A stretch of 64,000 bases of DNA, from positions 15,519,501-15,583,500 of the forward strand of contig NGZR01000001.1 of assembly GCA_002197995.1 (NCBI GenBank). Reading direction: 5' to 3'. Origin of the DNA: Gaeumannomyces sp. JS-464. Lineage: Eukaryota > Ascomycota > Sordariomycetes > Magnaporthales > Magnaporthaceae. Below are positions 21,792-33,770 of the stretch, piece by piece (position 1 is the stretch's first letter; the number at the start of each line of letters is the position of its first letter). A program made the translations under genes and the position numbers. Below the pieces are notes generated by a model, which did no database searches, was not told the origin of the DNA, and saw only the letters and a list, made by a program, of their open reading frames with translations.

Positions 21792-24554
21792 ATGGGCTTC
21801 AAGGCCATCATCGTCGGCGGTGGCGTCGGCGGGCTGACGCTCGCAAACATCTTGGAGCAGTTCGGCATCGATTATGTCCTCCTCGAGGCATACGGCGACT
21901 GGACACCGGAAGTCGGCGCTAGCATCGCCATGCTGCCCAATGGCCTGCAGATTCTCGACCAGATCGGCTGCAGGGCCGCCTTTAGCGAGGGGGTGTTCCC
22001 CGTGCAGACGGTCAGGGTCACCCGCCAGGGCGAGCTGCTCGCCACCGTGAACGATTGGAGCGCCAGGCTCATCAAGAGGTTGGTGCATAATGGGTTCCTC
22101 CCGACGGACTAGCCTCCGCTAACGCCGTGCTAGACATGGCCAGGGTGTCGAATTTAACGACAGGCGGATCCTCCTGAAGGCGCTCTACGACAATCTGAAG
22201 CACAAGGAGAAGCTGTTTCTTAACAAGCGCGTCTCTAAAGTGATCACGGACGAGAGCTGTGCCGTTGTTGAAACGACCGATGGTCACCGTTACCAGGGAG
22301 ATATCGTCGTCGGTCTGGACGGGATTAAATCGACGGTCCGCCAGGAGATGCGGCGCAACGCCGCCGAGCAGTCGCCCGGCTTCTTCCCGGACGACGAGTG
22401 GAAACGTAAGAGAAGAGAGCCGACCGCCAGTCCCCCCGTCCCCAGGACGAATGTCCGACTTACAATTTTCCGCTCCCTCTAGGTGTCCCGATCGAGTACA
22501 AGTGCATCTTCGGGATAGGCAAGCCCAACAAACACCTGCCTCCCGGTACCAGCACCCAGGTGATCAACCAAGGCTACTCCTTCCTGGTTCTCGGCGGCCC
22601 TGCCGGAAAGGTTTACTTCTTTCTAGTCGAAAAGCTTCCGAAGAAGATCTTTGCTGGCGAGACGCCCCGCTACAGCGATGGCGACGCAAAAGCTTTTGTC
22701 GAAGCGCACCGTAACGACGTGATTATCGAAGGCTGCACTTTCGGTGACATATTCGATAATCACACTTCGTACGGAATCACTGCCCTTCACGAACATGCTT
22801 TCGAAAAGTGGCATTATGGACGGATAATCACGCTCGGTGATGCAGCTCACAAGGTTAGACCTGATTGCCGTCGCCTGGGCACACGGTTGCCTCGGAAAAG
22901 GGGAAGTGCTGACAAGATGCGCAAATATAGGTGAACCCTATCGCGGGACAGGGCGGCAACGCGGCTATGGAAAGCGTGGCTGCCTTTGCCAACTTTCTAA
23001 AGAAGCGGCTGGACGACCTCCCCAACCCCTCGGCCAGTCTCTCCGCCGCGGATGTCGAAGCCATCCTCCGGGACACGCAGGCCCTTAGGCATGAGCGCGC
23101 ACGCATGGTCGTCACCTATTCACAAGCCGTGCAGGAAACGTACGCCAGGAAAAGCTGGTTCGGGCTGCAGGTGACTCGCCTACTGCCTTTGCTGCTCAGC
23201 CAGGAAATGCTCATGGAAGCTTGGGCCAGTGTCATGGCGGACGCCGTGAGGATTGAGCAACTCCCAGTTGTTTTCCGGCCGCATTTTGTCCCATTTACGG
23301 CTGAGCTGCCGGCCAAACCGATTCGAAATGTCCGCCCAGAGAGGTTTTTCACCGTGCTCGCTCTGGGCGGGCTCACCTGGCTGGCGGGCCATGGCATCAG
23401 GGCTTTCGGTCCGCTGCCGGAGGCAATGTTCGACCAGCCGTTCAGGCAGACCTTTACGGGCTACGGAGTCGATCGCATCCTTCGCTTGCTAACCAAGATC
23501 TTCGCTGTCAGCCTGGCGAGCCCTATCCCGGAGCAGCGCCTGCAGCTGGCGTATTTCGTCCCCATGCTGGCGCCTACCATCCTCATCTGGCTCGTCGAGG
23601 CCAACAGGAAGGGCAATGTGGAGACGCTTTTGGGCCGCCTTTTGACCTGGTCAGTTTTATTTGTTTTGATTGAAGCCGAACAAGTTGAGATAACAACGTC
23701 GCTGACATTCTTCGTCCTCCAGGCCCGGACTCTTGGCCTTCGCGTACCAACTTTTCACCATCGCCCGCATCGCCCCCATCTACTTCCTGCTCACCCTCAT
23801 CCTCACCCTCAATCCGCTCTACCACCGACCTGGCGCCCGGCCCGTGGACCCAGATGTCGCCCGCGCCCTCCTCCCTGCCGTTATCCTCGGCTACGGCGTC
23901 CCCTCCACCCTCATGCTCCTGCCCCCGAGCGTGACCGGCCCGGCCCTCTGGCAGGACTTTACGACTCTGTGGCAGTTCGCCCCAGTAATCGTCGGCCCGC
24001 TCGCCTCCCTGATCGCCCTCGCGATCCGCAGCGTGCGTCGCGCCATCACTGCCGCCGCCAAGGGCGGGGCCGCGGAGGAGGAAAGGCAGGAGCTGGAGGT
24101 GTACAAGAACAAGGACCTCCCGCACCTGCTGAGGGCCTACAAGGCCGTTTTCTGGGCCACGGCGGCGCTGCACGTCGGCTTCCTCGCCTACGTCCTCGCG
24201 TCGCCGTCGCTCTCCCTGTCCAGGCTGTTCCTCGACGTCCCCTGGCCCTGGTCGCCCAAGGGTGCGCACTGGGAGGTTGGATTGAGCGCGCGCGAAATCG
24301 CATTCGTCCTTTTCAAGCGGGACCTGTTCGGCTTCGCGGCGGCGATCCTGGTCTGGTGCCTGCACACCGTGTTCGAGATGCGCCGGCTCGGCTACGCCAC
24401 GACCGCGGAGGCGCTGAGGGCCGCACTGATGGTGCCGGCGTCGCTGCTGCTGCTAGGACCGGGCGCCATGTACGCGGGCATGTGGTTCTGGCGCGAGAAG
24501 ACGATCGCGGGGATTAGCAGGATGGAGGCTGGTGCAGAGAAGAAGGAGCAGTAA
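21792..24554 (+). CDS. FAD-dependent monooxygenase fused to a polytopic membrane domain
   Basis: Five exons (21792-22078, 22134-22405, 22483-22853, 22931-23649, 23723-24554) give an intact 826-residue protein. The N-terminal half is a PaxM/UbiH-type flavin monooxygenase: FAD-binding GGGVGG near residue 10, the DG motif in GLDGIKSTVR, and GDAAHK followed by NPIAGQGGNA for the FAD pyrophosphate/ribityl site. Such enzymes typically epoxidise or hydroxylate polyprenyl or aromatic substrates. The C-terminal 380 or so residues hold about eight hydrophobic segments, far more than the short membrane tail of ordinary PaxM-like enzymes (about 480 residues). The membrane part may help handle a lipophilic substrate or act as a cyclase. 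That role is inference. The neighbours, a nitrilase remnant and a DAO oxidase, give no defined pathway. Confidence 0.85.
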
Positions 24555-24870
24555 TTAGAGTTTTCTTTTGTCGCAGCTTTGAGTGGTGGCTCATCCGCCA
24601 TGGTCTGTACTACTAGAGGATAGAATGTTTGATGAAAATACATCCCTTTTGAGTACGAAGTGCGCCGCCCCGGGAAGACTGCAATGGAGGCGCTGCTTCC
24701 TGTGCGCTTTCCCGCGTCGTTCAAAAACAGCCAAAAGTGCCGCTTCCTCGGCATCCAGCTGACCGTCCCGGGCAACTCCCATACTTTGCTGCCTGAAAAG
24801 GCGTCCACCGCACGCTTGATTAAAAGTTAGCCCCCAGCCGGCCGGCTTCCGACTCACCGATATCCCACGT
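24555..24870. other. 3' region of the FAD monooxygenase
   Basis: This short AT-richer stretch after the stop at 24554 has no recognisable gene. It leads into the nitrilase remnant. Confidence 0.5.
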
Positions 24871-25270
24871 CGAGGGCCCGGTCCAGCGGCCCAGCAGCCG
24901 GGGCGAGTCGGTCATCACGAACGAGGGTTTCGAGATCACGCACGCCTTCCGCGGAGAGTCCGTGCAGCTTCAGCCGTCAAGCCACCTGGGCAGTTGGGGA
25001 ATATCCGCCTTGGGCGAGAACGGCAAACAGGGTCGTGCTCTGCCGCAACTCCTACGACGCCGGCGGTTGAGGTGAGCAGTGCGCGGAGAGGGAATCACGG
25101 CAATAACGGCCTTCTACCACTGCAGGGCACTGCCAAGGCGTCCCCCTGCTGAGGTGGCCCCCCGCATCACTGATCCGTTCGGCGACGTCCTGGCCGCGCC
25201 GCCCTGCAAGGACGACGAGGAGATCGTCTGCGCCGACGTCGATTCCGAGGACTGGCATCCGCGGCAGGCC
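24871..25270 (+). pseudogene. Nitrilase (carbon-nitrogen hydrolase) C-terminal fragment
   Basis: On the plus strand about 24905-24945 reads ESVITNEGFEITHAF, similar to the RRSV..(D/E)G.EI segment of fungal nitrilases. 25160-25255 reads ITDPFGDVLAAPPCKDDE and then ADVDSEDW, the characteristic (D/S)PFG(D/E)VLAGP...DVDFED tail. The two parts are in different frames, and stops lie between them. The catalytic Glu-Lys-Cys region is absent. It is therefore a 3' relic, wedged between the FAD monooxygenase and the convergent DAO oxidase gene. Confidence 0.5.
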
Positions 25271-25347
25271 AGCCCTCGACGCAGCTGGCAGCTTTTAATA
25301 ATTTTAATGGCGCGCTTTCGAAAAGCTGCTAGCTTTGCTTGATCACA

Positions 25348-27256
25348 TCACATGAGGTTGTCAGCCAAGTCCATGATGTCCATCCCCGCGATCCGCTCCC
25401 GAGTCGGCCGAAGCTCGGACGGGAACCAGTCCTCAAGCCGCCCCTCCGGCCGACCCGGCGCCGCTGGCAGGTGGACATTCTCGCTGCCGCTCAGCATGAC
25501 GCCAAGTGCAGTACCCGAGAGCCAGGCCCAGACCATTCCCTCGCCACAGTACCCGGCCGAAATCCACTCCCCAGGGTTAGGAGGGGTCGCCCGCTCGTTT
25601 GGCCCATTAGGAGATGAATCGCCAAGTGTCCTTCTTTGTCCCCTTCCCTCGCCCTTCCTTCCCGGAATTCTGCGCCCCGTGGTTTGCTCATCCAGCCGGC
25701 CAGCAAGGGGAAGAAAGTCGGCCGTGAAGGCGATGACGCCAGACCAGACGTGCTTGACGCGGGGCCCGCCGCCCTCGTCCGCGCCCCAGCGCGGCCTGAA
25801 GACGGCCGGCATGATGCCCTCCAGGTGCGCGACGGTCAGCGCGTCGAGCCGCGAGTCGTCGTAGACCCCGACCATGTCGGCCCCTTGTTTCGGGGCGCAG
25901 GTGAAGCCGCCGCCAACCATGAGCTCGCCGGGGGCTCCCGTCGCGGACTGGGGCTGTTGCGAGACGTAGTCGAACGCCTGTCCGCCGTACACTATGGACC
26001 AGGAGCGGCTGCCGCCGCTCGTGCGCGGGAAATCGACCCCGGGCCGCTGGGCGCTCATGTGGCCCAGAACGCCGGTGGCTTTACCGCGCAGGCCCGGGAC
26101 GAGGTTCCCCGCGTAGGCGTTGGTGGCGTGCACCACGTGTCTGGCCCGGATGGCTCCCCGGGGCGTGGTGACTAGATAGGGGAAGTTCCCGTCTGGTTGC
26201 TGAGTTGCCGGTTGCGACGCGGACGCATCGATCCCTCCAAGGACGTCTATCGAGGTTGCCGGCGTGTTGGTCTCTATGGAGAGTATGTCCGGGAACTCCC
26301 TCAGGAGGCCTTTCCATACGGATGATACTAGCCGATACGGCCACAGGGCACCGGCCTTGTATGAGATGGCGCCGACGACATGACGATTAACCCCGAATCT
26401 CTAGATCGCAAGAAGGGTTAAGGAAGTACACCTTGTTAGCAAGCCTATCGAGGATTAATATAGGCCCGATCTTGCTCCAAGTTCATCCACAAAGGAGCAA
26501 GGATGGCTTTCCTCAATAGTTTCGAGCCCGGAAACCATCCCTGCCAACAAGAAACCCACCTCACTGGCCTCCTCGGCAGTCCACGTCCGCACCTCGAACT
26601 CAGGCACCCACTTCCTGAGCGCCTCCACATATTCCAGCGCGCCCCGGAAAGCTTCTTCGTTGTCCACAAAGAGGTCCACCGTATCGACCTCGCGGCACTC
26701 GGCCACATCAATGCCCTCGGCCGCACAGAGCCCTGTCAGCACGGGCAGGTGGCGAAGCTGGAACCGTACCAGCTCCGCGGCGCGCTCGCTGCTATCGTGC
26801 GCTGCCGCAGCAGCCGCCCGATCAACTCGTGCGGCGATGCCTTGATGTGGCCGCCATTGCGGCCCGTGGCACCCGAGCACAGCTGGCGCGCCTCAAGGAC
26901 GACGACGCGCGGCAGCCCCTCGGGCGGCGCCTCACCATGCTCCCCGGACCTTTGCTGCGTCTGGTTCTGCTGGGCCGACTTCAGGAGCGAGCGCGCCACC
27001 GCAGCGCCTGTGATGCCTGACCCGATGACCACGACCTCGGCCTCGCGCGACAGCTCCCGGGACTGGAGATCGACCAGCTCCGGGTGCGGGGGTCGAGCAG
27101 CCAAAAGGGCTGCGTGGGCGCTGCGTGGGGCAGCGGCGGTGGGGCCTTGGCGCGCTTCGCGACGGCGCTCAAGTCGGCCTCGAGCGCCCTGAGGACCCGA
27201 CCAGCGAACTTGACCAACTTGGCCGCGGCGGCGAGCGAGGAGAAAATGATGCCCAT
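25348..27256 (-). CDS. DAO-type FAD-dependent oxidoreductase (frame breaks)
   Basis: This is a member of the DAO/glycine oxidase-like flavoenzymes, which oxidise amines or amino acids. From the start at 27256 (MGIIFSSLAAAAKLVK) the order is: VVVIGSGITGAAVARSLL (Rossmann FAD site), CSGATGRNGGHIKASPHEL, a middle domain, HVVHATNAYAG at about 26140, and near the C-terminus PGEWISAGYCGEGMVWAW, the second FAD-contact block. The frame breaks at the G5 run 27088-27092 and again at about 26806-26826, each consistent with one missing base. A stop-containing stretch at about 26400-26480 is probably part of an intron. Catalytic motifs are intact, so I treat it as a real gene with sequence errors. A pseudogene cannot be excluded. 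Confidence 0.7.
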
Positions 27257-28943
27257 TTTTAAACGGCACACAATGACGGCGGACAAAATTCCTGATACGG
27301 TTTTACCTGCAGGTGTGGAGGAAAGCGTGGATACCTCATAAAGCTGCGCAGCCTGTGGGCCAGATCCGAGTGCCTCAGGCATAGATTTTAGACCTCCCCA
27401 CCCTTCCGTAAACCTTCTATTTTCTAGGACAGATCCGTACCTAGGTAGGGATCTGCCAGGGCCAGATCAGCACTCTCTACTCTACCTAATCAGACCACTT
27501 TTAGCCGAATTCGAAGGCGTTTTCTTTGGTGTTGTTGTGAACCGGTCTTCAAGCCCCACCTTAAAGAGTGCCTGCGGCCAGCTCAGGCTCGGCTGAAGTT
27601 AAAGCACCCAGAGCTCCGGTCCAATCACCGAAAAGGGGATTCTCAAAGCCCAGTTGCCGGCTTTGTACCATTTATGTCTAGAGTACCCTTTCCAAGTCAC
27701 TTCCAGTAGCATACCCACTCCGTACGTCGACAACACACCCAGTGATCGTGCTGTGTTGCTTCTCGTGCATGGTCGTAGGCACAAAGGAGAAGATAGAAAA
27801 GGGTGGTGACAAAAGAAATACAAATAAAAAGAGAAGAGAGACGGATACGTTGCTCAACCAGGTTGCCCGTAATTACGTGCCGGACGATGAAGAGTGCAAT
27901 GGGATGGATGAATGGTAAGAAGACAACACCAAGCTGGCTGCTTTTCACCGGGCCATGATCTGCCCCTGCCGTTTGCTTTTCCTGTGACCGTTTCTGTAAC
28001 ACGCAGTCTCGGCGGATTTGTATCGCGTACCGCAGGCGGAAGCAAGCAGAGAATGCGGATATGCTGCTGTGAAACTGTAGAGATCTGCCTAGCTTCTCTT
28101 TGGCTCTTGGTCCTCTTGCTCAACCCACCACCGAGCAACGTGTTTGCTTGCAGGAGCAGCGGCTGCCTGCATCCGCTGGGAATGCACCGCAGGCTTTGGA
28201 GTTGCCCAAGTTGGAAAGAGAGCGAGCGATGTCTCCACCGTCTCGGCCGGTTCAAGGGCTCCGTGCCCGCGCACATTGGTCGGCGTGTCACAATAACGGC
28301 AGGTACGCGCGACTTTGATATTGGGAGCAGGAGGAAGCCACGCCCCATCCGACAGTGAATAGGCTGCCTCTCTGTGCGCCGACCAGACGAAAAAAAAAAA
28401 AAAAAAAAGCCCGGTCCAAACAAAAACATGCCATAGGCACGTTTGCCTTCGTGCTTTCCGCTCCATCTTTTCTTCTTCCCACCGCCACTCCAGTCCCCCC
28501 TCTCACCCCAGTACTCTCCTGCAACCACCAAGAGTCTGGCCCTCGCTTCAGTACTCTTGCGGTTGTCGCCGAGCCTCCATTCGTTTCTTGCCCTTCGGCG
28601 GGTCAGCACCTCCTCACCCCATACTCACATTGCCGGCCTCTCCGTACAGGGACTGGATCGTCGACGCCTTCTCAGTCATTCGCTTCATCTGCCTTGGCGT
28701 CATCGCACGCGTGGCCCAGGCGCGTCTCCTCGTCTTCAGCCGACTACAGCTTCGGCCCTGGCCGTTTGGGTTCACGGTCACCTCTCGACACCTATCTCGC
28801 CGGTTTTGTGTTTCCGCGAGATCCACGAGACTTTTTTTTATTACTCCTTTTAATCTTGGCCTCGCATCTTCTCCCGTCTCCTAGGTCTGGTTCAGTCCTT
28901 CAGAATATTCTACGGATCCTATTCTCTACTGTCCGCAGCAACC
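27257..28943. promoter_or_regulatory. Divergent intergenic region between the DAO oxidase and the aspartic protease
   Basis: No gene is recognised. It contains an A19 run (28390-28408). A long CT-rich stretch (about 28440-28940) directly before the protease start is typical of fungal promoters and 5' leaders. Confidence 0.5.
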
Positions 28944-30425
28944 ATGCTATTCCACTCCTTCGTCTCGCTGGTCGCCTTTTCCTCTCTGGCGGCCGGCTTC
29001 TGGTCTCCTTTCGCATCGACCAAGCAGAAAGGCCACTTCAAGGTCGACCAGGTCCGCAACTTCGGTGCCCGGCGCAACGGTCCGGCCGAGTACGCCTTTG
29101 CCCATCTCAAGTACGGCCTCGGGGTGCCCGATAGCCTCGCCAAGGCCGCCTCGCGCGTCTCTGAGCTGAGCAGCGCGGATGGGCCTGGAGGATGTAAGAC
29201 CATTGATATCCCACTCCGGCCTTCCCTAATTGCCTACCAAAGCTTCAATCTCTCAGAGCCTGACCCGTGAAACTTTCCTAGCCGGCGAGGTCCCGGCATG
29301 GGCCCAGGAGTTCGATATCGAGTACCTCAGCCCCGTCATGGTCGGCGACCCAGGCCAACTAGTGTTTCTCAACTTCGACACGGGCTCATCCGATACGTAC
29401 GAAGCGATGCCCCTGTCATGGCCCCGAGGTTCCCCCGTCATCGTTACCCTCTTGCTGACTGATGATGCTCGTGTAGGTGGATGTATAGCTCGGAGACGCT
29501 CGTCGGGCACATGGGAGGTCAACGCTTTTATGCTCCTGAGAACTCCAACAAGGCTGAGAAGATCTACAATGCAACCTGGTCCATCCAGTACGGTAGGACT
29601 CACCCCCAAAGCCGCCCCACGTTTTGGTCTCGAGGAACATAGGCTGATGCGTGGGACAGGCGACGGAAGCTATGCTAGCGGCATTGCCTACCGAGATCTG
29701 ATGTCCATTGGTGATCTCCGCATTCCCAATATGACCATCCAAACCGCCTCGTCTGTCTCAGTCATGATAATGGAGGACCTAAACATGTCTGGCCTCGCCG
29801 GACTCTGCATCAACCACCCCAGCACCGTCGTCCCAGGCAGCCGACGTTGCTTGACATGCTCGAGCCCGTTCTGGAGGAGCATGTCTTCACCGCAGACCTG
29901 AGGTACCGCGACACGGGCCGTTACCGATTCGGCAAGATCGACAAGAAGGACTACGTGGGCGACATCAAGTGGGCAAGCATGAACAAGACGTCCAAGTACT
30001 GGCAGTTTGACCTCAACGGCATCCATGTGGGCAACGACTCAGCATGGTACTTTGCCAGCTGGCCCATGATCGTCGACACCGGCACGACCCTGATGCTGGT
30101 ACAGCCGGACCTGGCTGAGATGTATTACGCCCAGGTCCCGGGAGCATCGTATGATGAGTGGTATGCTTCGTATAGCTTCCCGTGCAATCAGTCGGACGCT
30201 CTACCCGATTGGGAGTTCGACATCGCGGGCCTACGCGGCAAGGTTCCGGGCCGATACTTCAACTACCAGAACATATCCGCGACGGAGTGCTATGGCGGTA
30301 TCCAGCCCTTCCCGATGGACCTGGGCTTCGGAATCCTCGGCGACGTCTTTCTCAAAGCGGTGTTTGCCGTCTTTGATGTGCAGAACAAAACTGTTGGATT
30401 CGCCAACAAGGAGCTCAAGACTTAG
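28944..30425 (+). CDS. Pepsin-family (A1) aspartic endopeptidase (one frame break)
   Basis: Secreted or vacuolar acid protease. The start at 28944 gives a signal peptide (MLFHSFVSLVAFSSLAAGF) and a propeptide. Exons 28944-29193, 29282-29396, 29477-29592 and 29660-30425 fit GT..AG introns. The two catalytic Asp motifs are FDTGSSDT (about 29375-29396 into the next exon) and IVDTGTTLM (about 30070), with the flap Tyr in SIQYGDGSYASG. The end GFGILGDVFLKAVFAVFD is standard for the family. The frame breaks at the short C run 29832-29834, just after NHPST. The downstream frame matches the family without gap, so one base is probably missing from the sequence. No Cys-rich anchor or GPI signal is seen. 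Confidence 0.88.
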
Positions 30426-32727
30426 GGCGGTTACACATCGGGAAATAATGCATTCGATCCCAGGTTCCAATGCGATCTGTTGGCTCTTTGGTTACTGGCA
30501 GGCTGTGTGGCCGTCCATTTATCCCGGACCATTCGGTCTTAGATGGGCGGGAAGGGAGAAATGCGCGCGTGGCGTGTCTGCATCCGGAGATGTTCAAAAC
30601 TGTCTGCAGCACGCAGTCGTCGTGGAGTCAGGGTCGCGTCACGTTTGTGGATCTGCCATAGTTTGCTTGATGGGCGGGGTGATCATGTCTTCTGGCTTTA
30701 CCGAAGGAAGAGAGCTTGGCTGCAAGTCTAGAATGGGTAGAAGGCTGGCAGGCATTATAATACACTCGTTGTATTGAGAATTGGTATATTAGACTTGACG
30801 GACGCGGCAGGTCGAGGATATCGGGATCGGAAAGTAGGAGAGGTCGAGGGTTTCTTTGGTCAGGTCCCGAGTGCAGGGATGGGAAGAAGCTTAAAAAAGC
30901 GCCCATGTTCTAGAATGTGGTCCAGTGGTCTGGTGCCTGGGTCGAAGCCCAACGGCGGATGTGTCAGCCAGCCGGCAGAGTCAAAGGGAGGGTCTACTAC
31001 GTAGGCTAGGGCTGACAACAGATGCTCGAACCGACTCTTTCCTCTCAACTTAACTTGCCGTAGCCCCTCGCCGAGGAAAGCTAGGCAGGGAGGTGTGGAC
31101 GGCAATCCGACGCGGGGTCGCGCCCAACTATCGAGGAGGGAGACCATGCCTGCTCGTCGCCGCTGCCGATATGGCCTTTTCTTCTTGGTCTAATTACCTA
31201 TTCTTCTGCGTACCGTGCCTCCCGAGACGAAAGGTACGGCTCCGGGATCCGGCAGACGGATACATAGATCCATTCTCACCCGCCCCGTGCAAGGCCAATC
31301 CCGGCGGGCGGGCTCGACACGGCCTGCCATTGAATGCCGGGCAGGAGCGGTGCGCGCTGTTGTCTGCCGGGCATGTCCCCCGAATCAGGAGCGAGTAATC
31401 GCCCCGCAGCCTCTGGGACGAAGCTCGGATGATGGGACAACGGCAAGGCCCGGGATTCGCCCCACGGTCTCTTTCTTGGTGCCCGTGCCGTGTGTCCCTG
31501 TGCAGACGTGCGGTCTAGAATCTCGCGCGTTTGCTTGCTCCTTCTCACACCTGGCCCTAAGCCAAATGACTGTTCTCTAGGTGGTATGTACCGAGGCTAA
31601 GGGTAGTAGAGTGTGACAAGGAAAAAAAGGCCAACAATAAGCAACATGGTATCTAAACGATCGACGAAAAAACAAGGTACTTGGTCATCTCCAGACCCGA
31701 CGTGATGAGTTTCCCATTTCCGATTCCAAAAACTGGAAGTCTGCCAATTGCCCTTCCGCCCTAGTGGTACCGAAAGAAGCTGGCTCGTTGTATTTCTCCA
31801 AGACAGGAAAATAATGCCATGGCAACCAAGTCCCGTTCTCCCCTCCTCCTTCTCCTCCTCCGTTTCCTTTGTGTGTTCCCCCCGGCTCTCCTTCCCGCCA
31901 TGCTGTGTAGGATGTGATAATGGTATGGTGTAATCAATTCTCCTGAAACACTTTCCTTCCATGATGATTCAACGTAGCTTGTCTTGGACAAATGCAAAAG
32001 AAAAAAAAAAGGAAGAAAAGAAAAGCGGCCCCAAAAACAACAAGCAGATAAACAAATAAGCCAACAAAACAAGTCCCCAAAAAGAAACCATCTTCCCACA
32101 TTTGCATCTAACGTCTCCCAAGATGGTGACGAGAGAAACCAGCAACGTCGAGCGGAATCGGTAGGGCGAGACTCCACATTGAGCGGGGAATGGGTGTGGT
32201 GGGGAGAGGAAATAACGATGACCCGTTGACGGAGGTGCCGGCCGACGGCAGGATTGGGATGAAAGCCAGTAGTGCTGACAGGAGTGGGGATTCGGATGAG
32301 CTCGAGTCGTGGGCTCGGACCGCACTGACGAGGGGCTCCGTCGATGAGGAGGGGAGATGGCGGCGGGATCCCGTCTGGCAAAAGTGTCGGTCTGGCCCTG
32401 TGGGCGGGCGGGATGAGGCCGCTCATGCTGAGAAGTAGGCAAAAAAAAAGTATCCAATCCACGCCAGCCAGCCCGAGAGTTCGGTGTGGGTGTATTATAA
32501 GGTCGTATGAGTGCACCGCACGCGCGTGCGCGCACGCCAGGGCTTGTCCGATCGAGAGTGGCGGGGGAGAAGGTGTCGAGACAAGCCGTGCGTGTGCGTG
32601 GGTAACATAAAGACATCAGGGAGAGGTGGAAGATGATGAGAGACAGCCGGTCCCTATATATGCGAACGGACGCAGAGCAGAAGGAATGATCCAAGTGTCC
32701 CCAAGCAGTCGGCAGGCAGCGGCGTGC
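30426..32727. other. Intergenic, no gene recognised
   Basis: The stretch holds the 3' end of the protease gene and low-complexity CT- and A-rich DNA (for example 31995-32060). Open frames on both strands overlap and carry no known motif. Confidence 0.5.
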
Positions 32728-33770
32728 TCAAGCATCCCTCTCACGGTCACCGTCTGTGTTGAGAAACAACGAATGCAGGTTAGTCAAGATTGCCTTTACA
32801 AGCTTGCAAAATTGCAGCACTGCTCCTCGTCCCCTTGTGTTTTCTGCGCCCGGGCATACTCACCCTCGCTCTCAGTCGGGGTGGGTGGGAGTGCGCCGGG
32901 GACGGCCTGGCGCGAGGCCCTGGCCGTCCCTGGGCGGGAGCCGTACTTGCTGCTGCTGGCGTCCTCCTGGACCTGCTGTTGCTGCTCGCCCTGGCCTTGC
33001 TGGGCCTGCTGCTGGGCGCCGTCGAAGGCGCCCGTGACGGGGGTCCGCGGGTGGCGGGCCCCGCTGCCGCTGCCGGCGGCGGCGCCGGTGCTGTTGGGCG
33101 GGCTGTTGCTGCCGCGGAGGCGGGCCTCCATCTCCTTGATGCGGGCCTCGAGGGCCTCGAGCTCGGCGGTCCGGCTGTCGATCTCTTGCTTCCTGCCAAG
33201 ACGGGAAAAAAGGACAACGCGTCAGAAAGTCGGGGTCCGAAGGAGACGAGATTACATCCCAAGTTGGGATTCGAAGGCGGCAAAGGTGCATCTCGAACCG
33301 AGACGGCCTGATGGTGGCCCCTCTGGTCTGATGTGCTGGGGCTGGGCTGGGCTGGGCTGGGCTGTGCCGTGCTAGGTAAGATGCTCACCGCTTAACCACC
33401 TTCTCATCCAGGTCTGCCACGCTGTTCTCGATGCGGAAGATGTCGACGAGCTCGGCCGAGAAGGACCTCGCAATCGTCCTGTGTGTTGGAGAAAAGGGTG
33501 GCCGTTAGCAAATGAGGCGATTCCAACCAAATCTGGCGGCTGGCCTTGCGTGCTGTTGGCGGCCGTGAAGGGTGCGAGCAGAGGGCGGCGACCCCGCGGC
33601 GTTTTGGCCCCCATATCACGATGCCCCAACAGCTGGTCCCAGCCCGACCGCCCTGAGCCTCTGGTGCGGCTGCGTGGTTCAAGAAAGACACGGCGGGGAG
33701 CAACTCACGATTGCGGGCGGCGGCCGTTGGGCTTCCAGTCGCGGTCGAGCTCCTCGTCGGTGAGAGTCAT
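32728..33770 (-). CDS. Small coiled-coil protein of unknown function
   Basis: Four exons (33770-33709, 33478-33389, 33192-32864, 32753-32728) give an intact 168-residue protein. It begins MTLTDEELDRDWKPNGRR. Next comes a Leu/Ile-patterned segment (residues about 20-80) with long runs of Glu, Lys, Arg and Ala that should form a coiled coil, then a Gly/Ser/Gln-rich disordered tail with TPTESEDGDRERDA at its end. No enzyme motif is present. The exon phases and the clean junctions support the model. I believe similar proteins occur in other Sordariomycetes, but no function is known to me. Confidence 0.65.
33337..33363. repeat. GGGCT pentanucleotide repeat in an intron
   Basis: Four to five tandem GGGCT units lie in the second intron of the coiled-coil gene. 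Confidence 0.85.
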
